Source: Microbacteriaceae bacterium UBA1487 (GTDB taxonomy: Bacteria; Actinomycetota; Actinomycetes; Actinomycetales; Microbacteriaceae). Taken from it: a DNA stretch of 64,000 nucleotides. Below are positions 8,394-16,213 of the stretch, piece by piece. The translations under genes were made by a program, and so were the position numbers. Under the pieces are notes generated by a model. It saw only the letters and a list, made by a program, of their open reading frames with translations, was not told where the DNA came from and did no database searches. Position 1 is the first letter of the stretch. Each line of letters begins with the position of its first letter. The stretch is from the NCBI GenBank assembly GCA_002325245.1, contig DCRR01000003.1:1-64000 (forward strand). Reading direction: 5' to 3'.

Positions 8394-9707
8394 GTGCCGC
8401 TGCTGCGTGATTTCCGGGCCGCCCGGCGGATGTTCCGCAACGCCTTGCGGTCCCGCCGGAATCGCCGCGAGATCGCGGAGCGGCTGGAGGGCGGCGGGTT
8501 CCCGGACCTCTCCGACAGCGGCATCGAGATCGCGGTCTACTTCGCCGACACCCGCGTGAATCTTTACCAGATCCGGCAGTGGTACGCGCCGCTGGCCGAG
8601 TTGGCGCGGACGCATCCGGTGGCGGTCATCACGCGAAGCCCGGGAACCTCGCTCACCCTGCTCGACGAGGCCCCGGTGCCGATCGCGTACTGCCGCAGGG
8701 TGACCGACCTCGAGGACTTCGTCGAGAGCCACGACATCAAGATCGTCCTGTACGTCAACCAGAACATGAAGAACTTCCAGATGTTCCGGTACGGCCGCAT
8801 GTGGCACGTGTTCATCAACCACGGCGAGTCGGACAAGATGTACATGACGACGAACCAGTTCAAGGCCTACGACTTCTCCCTGATCGCCGGGCAGGCGGCG
8901 CGGGAGCGGCTCTCGCGCAAGCTCTGGAACTTCGATCTCGATCGCAAGACGATCGAGATCGGCCGGCCGCAGGCGGATCACTTCGCCGGCGAGGTGCCCT
9001 ACCCGCAGGACGACCGCGTCACGGTGCTCTACGCCCCCACCTGGGAGGGCGACCGTCCCGCGGCGAGCTACGGCTCGATCGCCAGCCACGGGGTGGCGCT
9101 CGCGCAGGCGGTGCTCGCCTCGCCGCGGCATCGCCTGATCTACCGGCCGCACCCGCGCAGCGGCGTCGTGGACCGCGAGTATCGGGCGGCGAACCGGGCC
9201 ATCATCGAGGCGATCCGCGCCGCGAACGAGGCCGACCCGACGGTGCACCACGTCTTCGACGACGGGCCGAGCCTCGGCTGGCAGCTGGCCGCGGCCGACG
9301 TGGCGATCACCGACATCTCGGCCATGGTCTACGACCGTCTCGCGACCGGCAAGCCGGTGATCGTGACGCGTCCGCTCGCGCCGGAGGCCGACGTGGACGA
9401 GTCCGGCTTCCTCGGCGACTGCGAGTGGCTGACCGCTGCGGGGGCGCCGTCCGTGCTCGCGGCGGTGGATCGAGTGCTCACCGACGCGAAGGCGATCGCG
9501 CGAGCCGAGCACTGGTCGACGCATCACTTCGGCGACACGACCCCGGGCGCCGCGACCGCGCGATTCCACGCGGCCATCGAGACGATGATCGCCGAATGGG
9601 AGCAGCATGCGGTGCTGCACGCGAGCGATCCCCGCACCCACGAGCACGACCCGCTCGACGATGAGGTGGACGAGGAGGGCATGCCCTCCGAAGTCCAGGA
9701 CGACTAG
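8394..9707 (+). CDS. CDP-alditol phosphotransferase family protein (divergent single domain)
   Basis: 437-residue protein of the same superfamily as the 955-residue protein next door, with one domain. The first catalytic His lies in INHGESDKMY (His143), where other members have WHG. It is followed by VLYAPTWEGD (211-220), YRPHPRSG (250-257) and ITDISAMVYD (305-314). The N-terminal 40 residues are basic and suit peripheral membrane binding. The C-terminus is acidic and His/Asp-rich. It probably adds an alditol-phosphate to a wall-polymer linkage unit; the changed WHG motif suggests a different acceptor from its neighbour (inference). Start is GTG 8394. Its stop shares CTAG with the convergent gene at 9704-10549. 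Confidence 0.8.
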   Translation: MPLLRDFRAARRMFRNALRSRRNRREIAERLEGGGFPDLSDSGIEIAVYFADTRVNLYQIRQWYAPLAELARTHPVAVITRSPGTSLTLLDEAPVPIAYCRRVTDLEDFVESHDIKIVLYVNQNMKNFQMFRYGRMWHVFINHGESDKMYMTTNQFKAYDFSLIAGQAARERLSRKLWNFDLDRKTIEIGRPQADHFAGEVPYPQDDRVTVLYAPTWEGDRPAASYGSIASHGVALAQAVLASPRHRLIYRPHPRSGVVDREYRAANRAIIEAIRAANEADPTVHHVFDDGPSLGWQLAAADVAITDISAMVYDRLATGKPVIVTRPLAPEADVDESGFLGDCEWLTAAGAPSVLAAVDRVLTDAKAIARAEHWSTHHFGDTTPGAATARFHAAIETMIAEWEQHAVLHASDPRTHEHDPLDDEVDEEGMPSEVQDD

Positions 9708-10549
9708 CTCTCCTCGGGGTCGCCCGCGGTCTTGCGGCGGGTGAGCGCGCGTCGAAGACCCCTCAGATCGGGCGTGCTCGGCAGCCGCTCGGCGATCTTC
9801 GCGGCGCTCCAGCGCGCGCGGGGGGCGACATCCACGGTCTCGAGGCTCTCCGGGAACTCGGCGGGAGCCCGGCCGAAGGCGCTGTGCGAGGAGCGGACGA
9901 CGGCGCGGCCCAGGAGGTGGTTGCCGGTGCCGCCGATGACGGCGCCGATGCCGAACGGGACGGCTCGCCCGATGATCGAGCCGCTCTGCGTGACCGCGAA
10001 CCGGCGCACGAAGGCGTGCTTGACCTTGTCGGCGACGAGTCCGACCGCCGGGCCGGGGAGGTTCTGCATGATGAGCTCGCCCCAGTAGACGTTGCGCGAC
10101 GTGCCGCGCCCGGAGGCCTGCACCGCGAATTGGGTCAGCAGCTCTTGACCGCCGTTGCCGAGGATCATCGTCATGACGAGGGTGCGGGCGCGGTCCGGGT
10201 CGACGACGGGGATCCCGTGGATCTCGGTGACCGACTGCGCGAACAGCGCGCTCGCCTCGAGGAACCCGGCCGTCTCGGCGCCCGAGAGCATGAGCGAGGT
10301 GCCGACCCCGACAGCGGGGATCGCGGCGCTCGCGCCGACGAGCGCCCCGCCGCTCGTCACGGCGGTGAGGTAGCGGCGCTCGAGGATCCGGCACAGCTCA
10401 TCCGGGCTCGCGTTGGGCCGCGAGCGGCGGATCGAGCGGATGTGCGCCAGGACGACCGGCCGCTGGATCGACAGCAGCTTGTCGACGCCGTGCGCGACCC
10501 GCGGGTGTAGTCCGTCGGCCGTCGTGACGGCGGGCAGTTGCGCGCCCAT
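9704..10549 (-). CDS. Conserved Gly/Ala-rich protein of unknown function (possibly EcsC-like)
   Basis: 281 residues, no enzymatic motif recognised. A helical, basic N-terminal third (LAHIRSIRRSRPNASPDEL) is followed by a long Gly/Ala/Val-rich amphipathic stretch (TSGGALVGASAAIPAVGVGTS) and a second one (IGRAVPFGIGAVIGG). Such segments occur in EcsC-type membrane-associated proteins, but the resemblance is weak. The start (ATG 10549) lies directly against the stop of the TagH-like gene (10550), so the gene is last in the exporter operon running leftwards from 12129. Placement suggests an envelope role; the product is otherwise unknown. Confidence 0.6.
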   Translation of the reverse strand: MGAQLPAVTTADGLHPRVAHGVDKLLSIQRPVVLAHIRSIRRSRPNASPDELCRILERRYLTAVTSGGALVGASAAIPAVGVGTSLMLSGAETAGFLEASALFAQSVTEIHGIPVVDPDRARTLVMTMILGNGGQELLTQFAVQASGRGTSRNVYWGELIMQNLPGPAVGLVADKVKHAFVRRFAVTQSGSIIGRAVPFGIGAVIGGTGNHLLGRAVVRSSHSAFGRAPAEFPESLETVDVAPRARWSAAKIAERLPSTPDLRGLRRALTRRKTAGDPEES

Positions 10550-11311
10550 CTAGACGCCGTACTCGGCGTTGTAGCGCGCGACGACGTCCTTGATGGCGCC
10601 GTCCATGACGAGCGCGCCCTTGTCGAGATACAGGCCGCGAGTGCAGAAGCGCAGCAGATCACGCTCGCTGTGCGAGACGAAGAACAGGGTGCGTCCGCCG
10701 GCGAGCAGCTCTTCGATGCGCGCGTAGCACTTCTCGCGGAACGCCTTGTCACCGACGGCGAGCACCTCGTCGACGAGGATGATCGGCTCTTCCAACCGCG
10801 AGATGACGGCGAACGCGAGCCGCACCTTCATTCCGCTGGACAGGTGCTTGTACGGGGTGTCGACGGATTCGTGCAATTCGGCGAAGTCGATGATCTCGTC
10901 GTAGCGGGCGTCGATTTCGCGACGCGGCATCCCGTGCAGCCCCGCGGTCAGGTAGACGTTGTCGCGCACCGTCAGGTCGTTGACGAAGCCGCCGGTGATC
11001 TCGATCAGGGGCGCTACGCCGCCGGCGACGGTGACGCCGCCCTCGTCCGGGAGCATGACGCCCGCCACGAGCTTGAGCAGTGTCGACTTGCCTTGGCCGT
11101 TGCGGCCGACGACCCCGATCGCCTCACCGGGCGTCACCGCGAACGAGACGTCGCGAAGCGCCCAGAACTCGCCGGGGCGCGTGCGTCGCGTTCGGCCGGC
11201 GAACAGATCCTTGAAGTTGCGGCGGGAGCTGCGGCTGCGCTTGAAGCGGACCCCGAGCCCGTCGACGACGATCGTCCCCTCGACCGCGGTGGTCGTCTGC
11301 GTCGTCGCCAT
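10550..11311 (-). CDS. ABC transporter ATPase for wall polymer export (TagH/Wzt-type)
   Basis: 253-residue ATPase with Walker A GRNGQGKST (69-77), signature LSSGM (157-161), Walker B IILVDE (177-182) and switch His in VSHSERD (about 214). The IxVxxLGVRFK opening and the LVDEVLAVGDKAF stretch are typical of the polysaccharide/teichoic acid exporter class. It lacks the C-terminal glycan-binding extension of O-antigen Wzt proteins. It should energise export of the lipid-linked polymer by the permease encoded immediately upstream; its start shares one base (11311) with the permease stop region. Confidence 0.92.
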   Translation of the reverse strand: MATTQTTTAVEGTIVVDGLGVRFKRSRSSRRNFKDLFAGRTRRTRPGEFWALRDVSFAVTPGEAIGVVGRNGQGKSTLLKLVAGVMLPDEGGVTVAGGVAPLIEITGGFVNDLTVRDNVYLTAGLHGMPRREIDARYDEIIDFAELHESVDTPYKHLSSGMKVRLAFAVISRLEEPIILVDEVLAVGDKAFREKCYARIEELLAGGRTLFFVSHSERDLLRFCTRGLYLDKGALVMDGAIKDVVARYNAEYGV

Positions 11312-12129
11312 CAGATCTCCTTCAGCACGGGTCGGATCGTGCGGCGGAAGACGAGGATGCCGATCCCGAGCACGACGATCGTGATGACACCGCTCACGCC
11401 GACCGCGAGCCAGTCGAGTTGCTCGGGGAAGAACGCAGCGCGGTAGATGCCGAAGATCCCGCTGAGCGGGTTGAGCGCCGCCCAGCCCTGCAGCCCGAGC
11501 GGGGCGAGGTCGGGGAGTCCGTAGATGATCGGCGAGGCGTAGAACATGAAGCGCAGCACGAGCTTCGTCGCCCGCTCCAGGTCACGGAAGAACACGACGA
11601 GCGGCGCGACGGTGAGGCCGATGCCGAAGATCAGCGTGGCCTGCATGATGATCGCCAGCGGGAACAGCGCCGCCTCCGGCTGCAGGCTGATCGAGAAGCC
11701 GAGCAGCGCCGCGCCGATCGCGAAGCCGGCGAGCACGGGCAGGCTGAAGGCGAACTCGATGCCCTTCGAGAGCACCAGACGCGCCACCCAGATGGTGCGC
11801 GGGATCGTCGTCGATCGGATCAGCTTCGCCTCGCGCGCGAAGGCGACCGTGCTGTCGGAGATCGCCCCGGTGAACCACATCCACGGCAGGAGGCCCGAGA
11901 GCAGGAACACGATGTACGGGTCGTCGCCCACGCTGCGCTGGAAGACGAGCGTGAAGACGAAGAAGTAGATCCCCGCCATGACGAGCGGATCCAGCACCGA
12001 CCACACGTAGCCGAGGAACGAGGTCGAGTAGCGGACCTTCAGATCGCGCGTCGTCAGGAGCCACAGCGACCGCGCATAGCGGCGGACGCCGGTGCGCGGG
12101 CGCGCGAACGCGTCGGTGTCGGAGCTCAC
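11311..12129 (-). CDS. ABC-2 type permease for wall polymer export (TagG/Wzm-type)
   Basis: 272-residue integral membrane protein with six hydrophobic segments. The N-terminal LWLLTTRDLKVRYSTSFLGYVWSVLDPL is the conserved interfacial-helix region of TagG/Wzm permeases, and SPIIYGLPDL plus LNPLSGIFGIYR near the C-terminus are family hallmarks. It forms the channel for the ATPase encoded downstream. Start GTG 12129 is 6 nt after a TAGATT hexamer, suggesting a leaderless mRNA that also covers the ATPase and the 9704-10549 gene. A very small gap (37 bp) separates it from the nucleotidyltransferase gene at 12167-12883. Confidence 0.92.
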   Translation of the reverse strand: MSSDTDAFARPRTGVRRYARSLWLLTTRDLKVRYSTSFLGYVWSVLDPLVMAGIYFFVFTLVFQRSVGDDPYIVFLLSGLLPWMWFTGAISDSTVAFAREAKLIRSTTIPRTIWVARLVLSKGIEFAFSLPVLAGFAIGAALLGFSISLQPEAALFPLAIIMQATLIFGIGLTVAPLVVFFRDLERATKLVLRFMFYASPIIYGLPDLAPLGLQGWAALNPLSGIFGIYRAAFFPEQLDWLAVGVSGVITIVVLGIGILVFRRTIRPVLKEI

Positions 12130-12135
12130 GCCAAC

Positions 12136-12141
12136 AATCTA
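12136..12141 (-). promoter_or_regulatory. Candidate -10 (TAGATT) of the exporter operon
   Basis: TAGATT on the minus strand ends 6 nt before GTG 12129, the same layout as before the methyltransferase gene at 54815. Confidence 0.5.
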
Positions 12142-12166
12142 GTGGCGCGACGTCGCGCGAGCCCGT

Positions 12167-12883
12167 TCAGACGAACAGGTTGGCGCGCTCGAGGTCTTCG
12201 GCGAAGTCGATCTCGACCGCGTAGAGGTCGCTGATGTCGACCGGCTCGATGAGGACGCCGTCGTGCTCGATCGCGAGCTCGATGCCGCGCTCGAAGTAGT
12301 CCTGGTCGTCGACGCGACGCAGGTGGTGCATGAGCGCCGCCTTGTCGCTGCTCGAGATGTAGTTGATTCCGACCGCTTCGCCAAGGCCGCCGCGGACCTG
12401 CTTCGAGAGCTTCTGGATGAAGCCCTCGGCGTCGGTCGTGTACTTGACCTCTTCGTCCGAGACCTTGGCGGTGTTGACGCTGACGAAGCTGCGGTCGGCC
12501 GCGACGAGCGAACGCGAGCGCTTCAGCGCCTCGGGGTCGAACACGACGTCGCCGTTCATCCAGAGCACGCCGCCGTCCTTCGTGGACTTGAGGGCGCGCA
12601 GGAGGCTCTTCGAGGTGTTGGTCTGGTCGTACTGCTCGTTGTAGACGAAGTCGGCCTGCGGGAAGGCCTCGACGATGTGCTCGAGCTTGTAGCCGACGAC
12701 GATGGTGACGCGGGCCGACGGACCGAAGGCGGCGTGGATGTTGTCGAACTGCTGCTGCATGATCGTGCGGCCGTCGCTCAGCTCGGTGAGCGGCTTCGGG
12801 AGGGAGCGTCCGAGTCGGCTTCCCATGCCGGCGGCCAGGATGACGATGTGCGGCGCGGTCGTGTGCGCAGAGGTCTTCGGCAC
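12167..12883 (-). CDS. Nucleotidyltransferase (LicC/RmlA-type)
   Basis: 238 residues with a single MobA/RmlA-like fold. The N-terminal AAGMGSRLGRSLPKPL (about 17-32) is the NTP-binding signature, and MNGDVVF (about 109-115) contains the metal-binding Asp. There is no left-handed helix or acyltransferase tail. Small stand-alone members of this group often make CDP-choline or other activated alditols or sugars. In this locus the product may be the donor for the phosphotransferases (inference); the nucleotide and substrate are not readable from sequence. Start is GTG 12883, with GAAGGGA about 6 nt upstream. Confidence 0.75.
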   Translation of the reverse strand: MPKTSAHTTAPHIVILAAGMGSRLGRSLPKPLTELSDGRTIMQQQFDNIHAAFGPSARVTIVVGYKLEHIVEAFPQADFVYNEQYDQTNTSKSLLRALKSTKDGGVLWMNGDVVFDPEALKRSRSLVAADRSFVSVNTAKVSDEEVKYTTDAEGFIQKLSKQVRGGLGEAVGINYISSSDKAALMHHLRRVDDQDYFERGIELAIEHDGVLIEPVDISDLYAVEIDFAEDLERANLFV

Positions 12884-13084
12884 GGTGGTCCCTTCGTAGT
12901 GGTTGCAGGTCGGCGATCGCGAAAGTTCACGCGCTGTTCACCGACTGAAGCTGATTCAGGACACCTCTTTGTGCTGAAAGTTATGGTAAGGGCCGCTGTG
13001 TGTGCGCACGGAGCGAATCCGGGCTTCGTTCTCTGATCGTGATTTTGTGAGAGTGCTGAGAGTCACTCGACTGTGGGGTCTTGA

Positions 13085-13090
13085 TACCGT
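13085..13090 (+). promoter_or_regulatory. Candidate -10 (TACCGT) of the 13097 ABC operon
   Basis: TACCGT followed by 6 nt and GTG 13097. The rest of the 213-bp gap (12884-13096) shows no other clear element. Confidence 0.5.
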
Positions 13091-13096
13091 TGCGTC

Positions 13097-14320
13097 GTGC
13101 CCGCTTCCCGTAAGAAACCGCGCGCCCAGGCGCAGTCGCCCGCGCGCCGGCCGTCGACGCCGCGAGCTGGCGCCGCACGACGCCCGGGGATCTCCCCGGC
13201 GGGACGCACGGTCGCCGAGATTCCGGAGATCGCGGTCGTCGAGCCCGCTGTCGAGCCCGCTGTCGATCCGGCGGTCGAGCCCGTGATCGAGCCGACCGCC
13301 GAGCCGACCGCCGAGCCGACCGCCGAGCCGAGCGGCGAGGAGGCAGCGGAGTCGCGCGCTGAGCAGGTAGCTGAGCCGCAGGTGGACCCAGTCGCTGAGC
13401 CGACGGACGAGCCGTCCGCGGCGCCGTCCGTCGATTCCGCCGCCGCCTCGAAGGCTCAGCGCCCCGGCAAGAGCCGTCCGGCGGGGAGGGGCGGCCCGCG
13501 TCGCGGCACCCGCGTCGCCAAATCGGGCGCGCCGCTCTTCGACGGGGTCGACCATCGGGTCGAGTCTGCGATCGAGGTCCACTCGCTGACGAAGCGCTTC
13601 GGCGGCGTCACCGCCGTCGACGACGTTCGTCTCACGATCCCGAGCGGGTCCTTCGCCGGGTTCGTGGGACCCAACGGCGCGGGCAAGACCACGACGCTGG
13701 CGATGATCACGGGCATGCTGAGGCCCGACCTCGGCACGGTGTCTTTGTACGGCGTCGACGTGTGGCGAAACCCGACGGTCGCCAAGCGGAACCTCGGCGT
13801 GCTGCCCGACCGGCTGCGCCTCTTCGACCGGCTCACCGGGGTCGAGTTCCTGCATCACGCGGGCGCTCTGCGCGGACTCGATCACGACACGATCGTCAAC
13901 CGGACGGCCGACCTTGCGATCGCGTTCGGCATCGAGCACTCGCTCGACCGGTTCGTGTCCGACTACTCCGCGGGCATGGTCAAGAAGGTGGCGATCGCGG
14001 CCGCGATGATCCACTCGCCGCGCGTGCTCGTGCTCGATGAGCCGTTCGAGTCGGTCGACCCGGTCTCGGCCGCCGTCATCATCGAGATCCTGCAGCGCTA
14101 CGTTGCCGCAGGGGGCACGGTGATTCTCTCGAGCCACAGCATGGATCTGATCGAGAGGGTCTGCGACTCGGTCACGATCATCGTCGAGGGCAGGATTCTC
14201 GCCAACGGGCCGATGGCCGACGTGATCGGCTCGGAGACGCTCGAGTCCCGTTTCGTCGAGCTCGCAGGCGGCACCGACGCGGTGGAGGGCATGGAGTGGT
14301 TGCAGAGCTTCTCCGACTGA
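13097..14320 (+). CDS. ABC transporter ATPase with Pro/Glu-repeat N-terminal extension
   Basis: 407 residues. Residues 1-45 are basic, 46-108 are a low-complexity run of EPA/EPT/DPV units (three successive PTAE units encoded by near-identical 12-nt repeats), and 120-140 are basic again. The ATPase domain starts near 158 with Walker A GPNGAGKT (191-198), signature YSAGM (290-294) in place of LSGGQ, Walker B LVLDEP (311-316) and H-loop SSHS. It resembles the ABC-2/NatA-like group. The substrate is unknown. The permease gene overlaps its 3' end by 25 nt. The start (GTG 13097) fits the leaderless pattern; a start closer to the ATPase domain cannot be excluded. Confidence 0.82.
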   Translation: MPASRKKPRAQAQSPARRPSTPRAGAARRPGISPAGRTVAEIPEIAVVEPAVEPAVDPAVEPVIEPTAEPTAEPTAEPSGEEAAESRAEQVAEPQVDPVAEPTDEPSAAPSVDSAAASKAQRPGKSRPAGRGGPRRGTRVAKSGAPLFDGVDHRVESAIEVHSLTKRFGGVTAVDDVRLTIPSGSFAGFVGPNGAGKTTTLAMITGMLRPDLGTVSLYGVDVWRNPTVAKRNLGVLPDRLRLFDRLTGVEFLHHAGALRGLDHDTIVNRTADLAIAFGIEHSLDRFVSDYSAGMVKKVAIAAAMIHSPRVLVLDEPFESVDPVSAAVIIEILQRYVAAGGTVILSSHSMDLIERVCDSVTIIVEGRILANGPMADVIGSETLESRFVELAGGTDAVEGMEWLQSFSD

Positions 14321-15918
14321 ACGTACGGCTCACGCTCAACAGCCTGAGCCGGTCCCCGCGACGCGTCGCCCGCGCGGTGCTCGAATCCGCGGTGATCCTC
14401 GCGGCCGTCGTGGCGCTCATCGTCGGCGCGCTGCTGCTCGGCGAGATGGATCAGGCGTTCGCGCGGCGGGTCGTGATCGTCGCCGGATCGATCGTGAGCG
14501 TCGCCGCCATCGCCGTTCCCGCCTTCGCCGCGCGCGTCGAGCCGCTGGACCGCCGCGCGCTGCGCGGCTACGGGCTGCGTCCGTGGCGGGTGTCGATCAC
14601 GCTCGTGCTGATCTCCTTCGCGGGACCCGCTCTGCTGTTCATCGTGCCGTTGGCCTTCCTCCCGCTGCTGGTCTGGAGCGACTCGGTTCCTGCCTCCCGC
14701 ATCATCGGGGTCGGCGTGCTGCTCGCGCTGCAGCTCGTCGTCTCGTGGCGGCTGGGCCGCGCCATTGGATCGGTGCTGAATCCGCGACCGCGGGTGCGCG
14801 TGATCGTGCGGCTGCTGCTGGTCGCCGCGGCCGTCGCCGCCGCGGCGTTCCTCGCGCTCACCCTCCTGCCGCGCGCGATCACCCGGGTGCCGGCCGCCCA
14901 GTTCGACTGGGCTCTCCGGATGCTCGGTCAGGCAGGTGAGCAGGGCTACGGAGCGATCGTCGACACTCTTGCGGTGACGCCGCTCGGCGCACTGTGGGCC
15001 GCCACGATTCCCGCCCAGCTCGGCATCCCGTCGGTGTGGGCGCGCGCGCTGCCGATCGGCGTGGTGACGCTCGTCGTGCTCGGCGTGGTCTGGCATCTTG
15101 TCGTCCGCGCGGCCTTCCGTTCGACGTGGCGCACCCAAGCGGTGCGGCGTCGCGGTGTCCCGGGCTGGTTCCGGGGCTTCCCGGCGACCCCGATCGGTGC
15201 GGTCACGGCGCGCAGCCTCACCTACTGGGTGCGCGACCCGCGGTATCGCACCGTGCTGGTCTTCCTCCCGCTGATCCCGATCGTGACGCTGCTCGCGTTC
15301 TGGGTCAGCGGCATGCCGCTGCAGTGGGGCGTGCTGATTCCGCTCCCGCTCATGCTGCTGCTGGTCGGATGGTCGACGCTTCACAACGACGTCGCCTACG
15401 ACTCGACCGCCGTCTGGACGCTGCTGGCGGCCCAGCTGCGCGGCCGCGCCGATCGAATCGGCCGCGCCGTCCCGGTGCTGGTGATCGGCGCGGTGCTGCT
15501 GGCGGTCGGCACCCCTCTGACGGCCTGGGCCTTCGGCGACGCTGACGTCATGCCGATCGTTCTCGGTGTCGGTGTGGCGACCCTGTTCGGGGCGGTCGGC
15601 ATCTCGAGCGCCGAGTCGGCGCGGTCGCCGTACCCGGCGCCGCGTCCCGGTGATGCCGCGTTCCAGCAGCCCGAGCTCATCGGAAGCACGGGAGCCCTCG
15701 CGCAGGTGGGCTCGCTCCTGCTCTCGATCCTGACGGCCGTGCCCGCGATCGTGGTTGCGGTGCCGTGGCTGCTCGGGATGCCCGGATCGTGGAACTGGGC
15801 GGCGCTCGCGGTCGGCGCCGTCGTCGGCGTGGCAGTGCTCGCGCTCGGGATCCGGGTGGGCGGTCGCGCCTTCGATCAAGCGGGGCCGGAGCTTCTGGCC
15901 TTCACCATGCGAAACTAG
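14296..15918 (+). CDS. ABC transporter permease, about 12 membrane segments
   Basis: 540 residues, almost entirely hydrophobic helices joined by short basic loops, with about 12 predicted membrane spans. A conserved-looking cytosolic stretch (AVTARSLTYWVRDPRYRTVL, near 296-315) matches the central loop of large ABC-2 permeases. It is translationally coupled to the ATPase gene at 13097 (25-nt overlap), so the two form one transporter; direction and cargo are unknown. The start GTG 14296 lies inside the ATPase gene. Confidence 0.8.
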   Translation: MVAELLRLNVRLTLNSLSRSPRRVARAVLESAVILAAVVALIVGALLLGEMDQAFARRVVIVAGSIVSVAAIAVPAFAARVEPLDRRALRGYGLRPWRVSITLVLISFAGPALLFIVPLAFLPLLVWSDSVPASRIIGVGVLLALQLVVSWRLGRAIGSVLNPRPRVRVIVRLLLVAAAVAAAAFLALTLLPRAITRVPAAQFDWALRMLGQAGEQGYGAIVDTLAVTPLGALWAATIPAQLGIPSVWARALPIGVVTLVVLGVVWHLVVRAAFRSTWRTQAVRRRGVPGWFRGFPATPIGAVTARSLTYWVRDPRYRTVLVFLPLIPIVTLLAFWVSGMPLQWGVLIPLPLMLLLVGWSTLHNDVAYDSTAVWTLLAAQLRGRADRIGRAVPVLVIGAVLLAVGTPLTAWAFGDADVMPIVLGVGVATLFGAVGISSAESARSPYPAPRPGDAAFQQPELIGSTGALAQVGSLLLSILTAVPAIVVAVPWLLGMPGSWNWAALAVGAVVGVAVLALGIRVGGRAFDQAGPELLAFTMRN

Positions 15919-15922
15919 AGCC

Positions 15923-16198
15923 ATGAGCGACACGCTTCCCGGTGAGCCCGGACAGGGCGGCGGCACCGATGTTCTCGATCGCGAACTCGAGAAGCTCCTC
16001 AACGAGGAGCTCACCGAGGACGGGGACCACGACCGCTACGCCCACTACGTCAAGAAGGACAAGATCGTCGAGTCGGCCGTGACCGGCAAGCCGGTGCGGG
16101 CGCTGTGCGGCAAGAAGTGGACGCCGGGGCGCAACCCCGACAAGTTCCCGGTCTGCCCCGACTGCCTCAAGGTCTACGAGCGGATGCGCGACGAGTAA
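15923..16198 (+). CDS. DUF3039 family protein
   Basis: 91 residues. Matches the small actinobacterial DUF3039 family: an acidic N-terminus, HYVKKDKIVESAVTGKPVRALCGKKW in the middle, and PVCPDC near the end. Cys62, Cys78 and Cys81 with a nearby His could bind zinc (inference). The ATG at 15923 is 4 nt past the permease stop. Function is unknown; the family occurs as single-copy genes across Actinomycetota. Confidence 0.85.
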   Translation: MSDTLPGEPGQGGGTDVLDRELEKLLNEELTEDGDHDRYAHYVKKDKIVESAVTGKPVRALCGKKWTPGRNPDKFPVCPDCLKVYERMRDE

Positions 16199-16213
16199 TC
16201 GCCCGAGACGCGG

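Noticed and set aside
8307..10394. 695-codon minus-strand frame across the phosphotransferase gene
   Set aside because: Antisense to two recognisable genes, with His/Arg/Val shadow composition and no domain.
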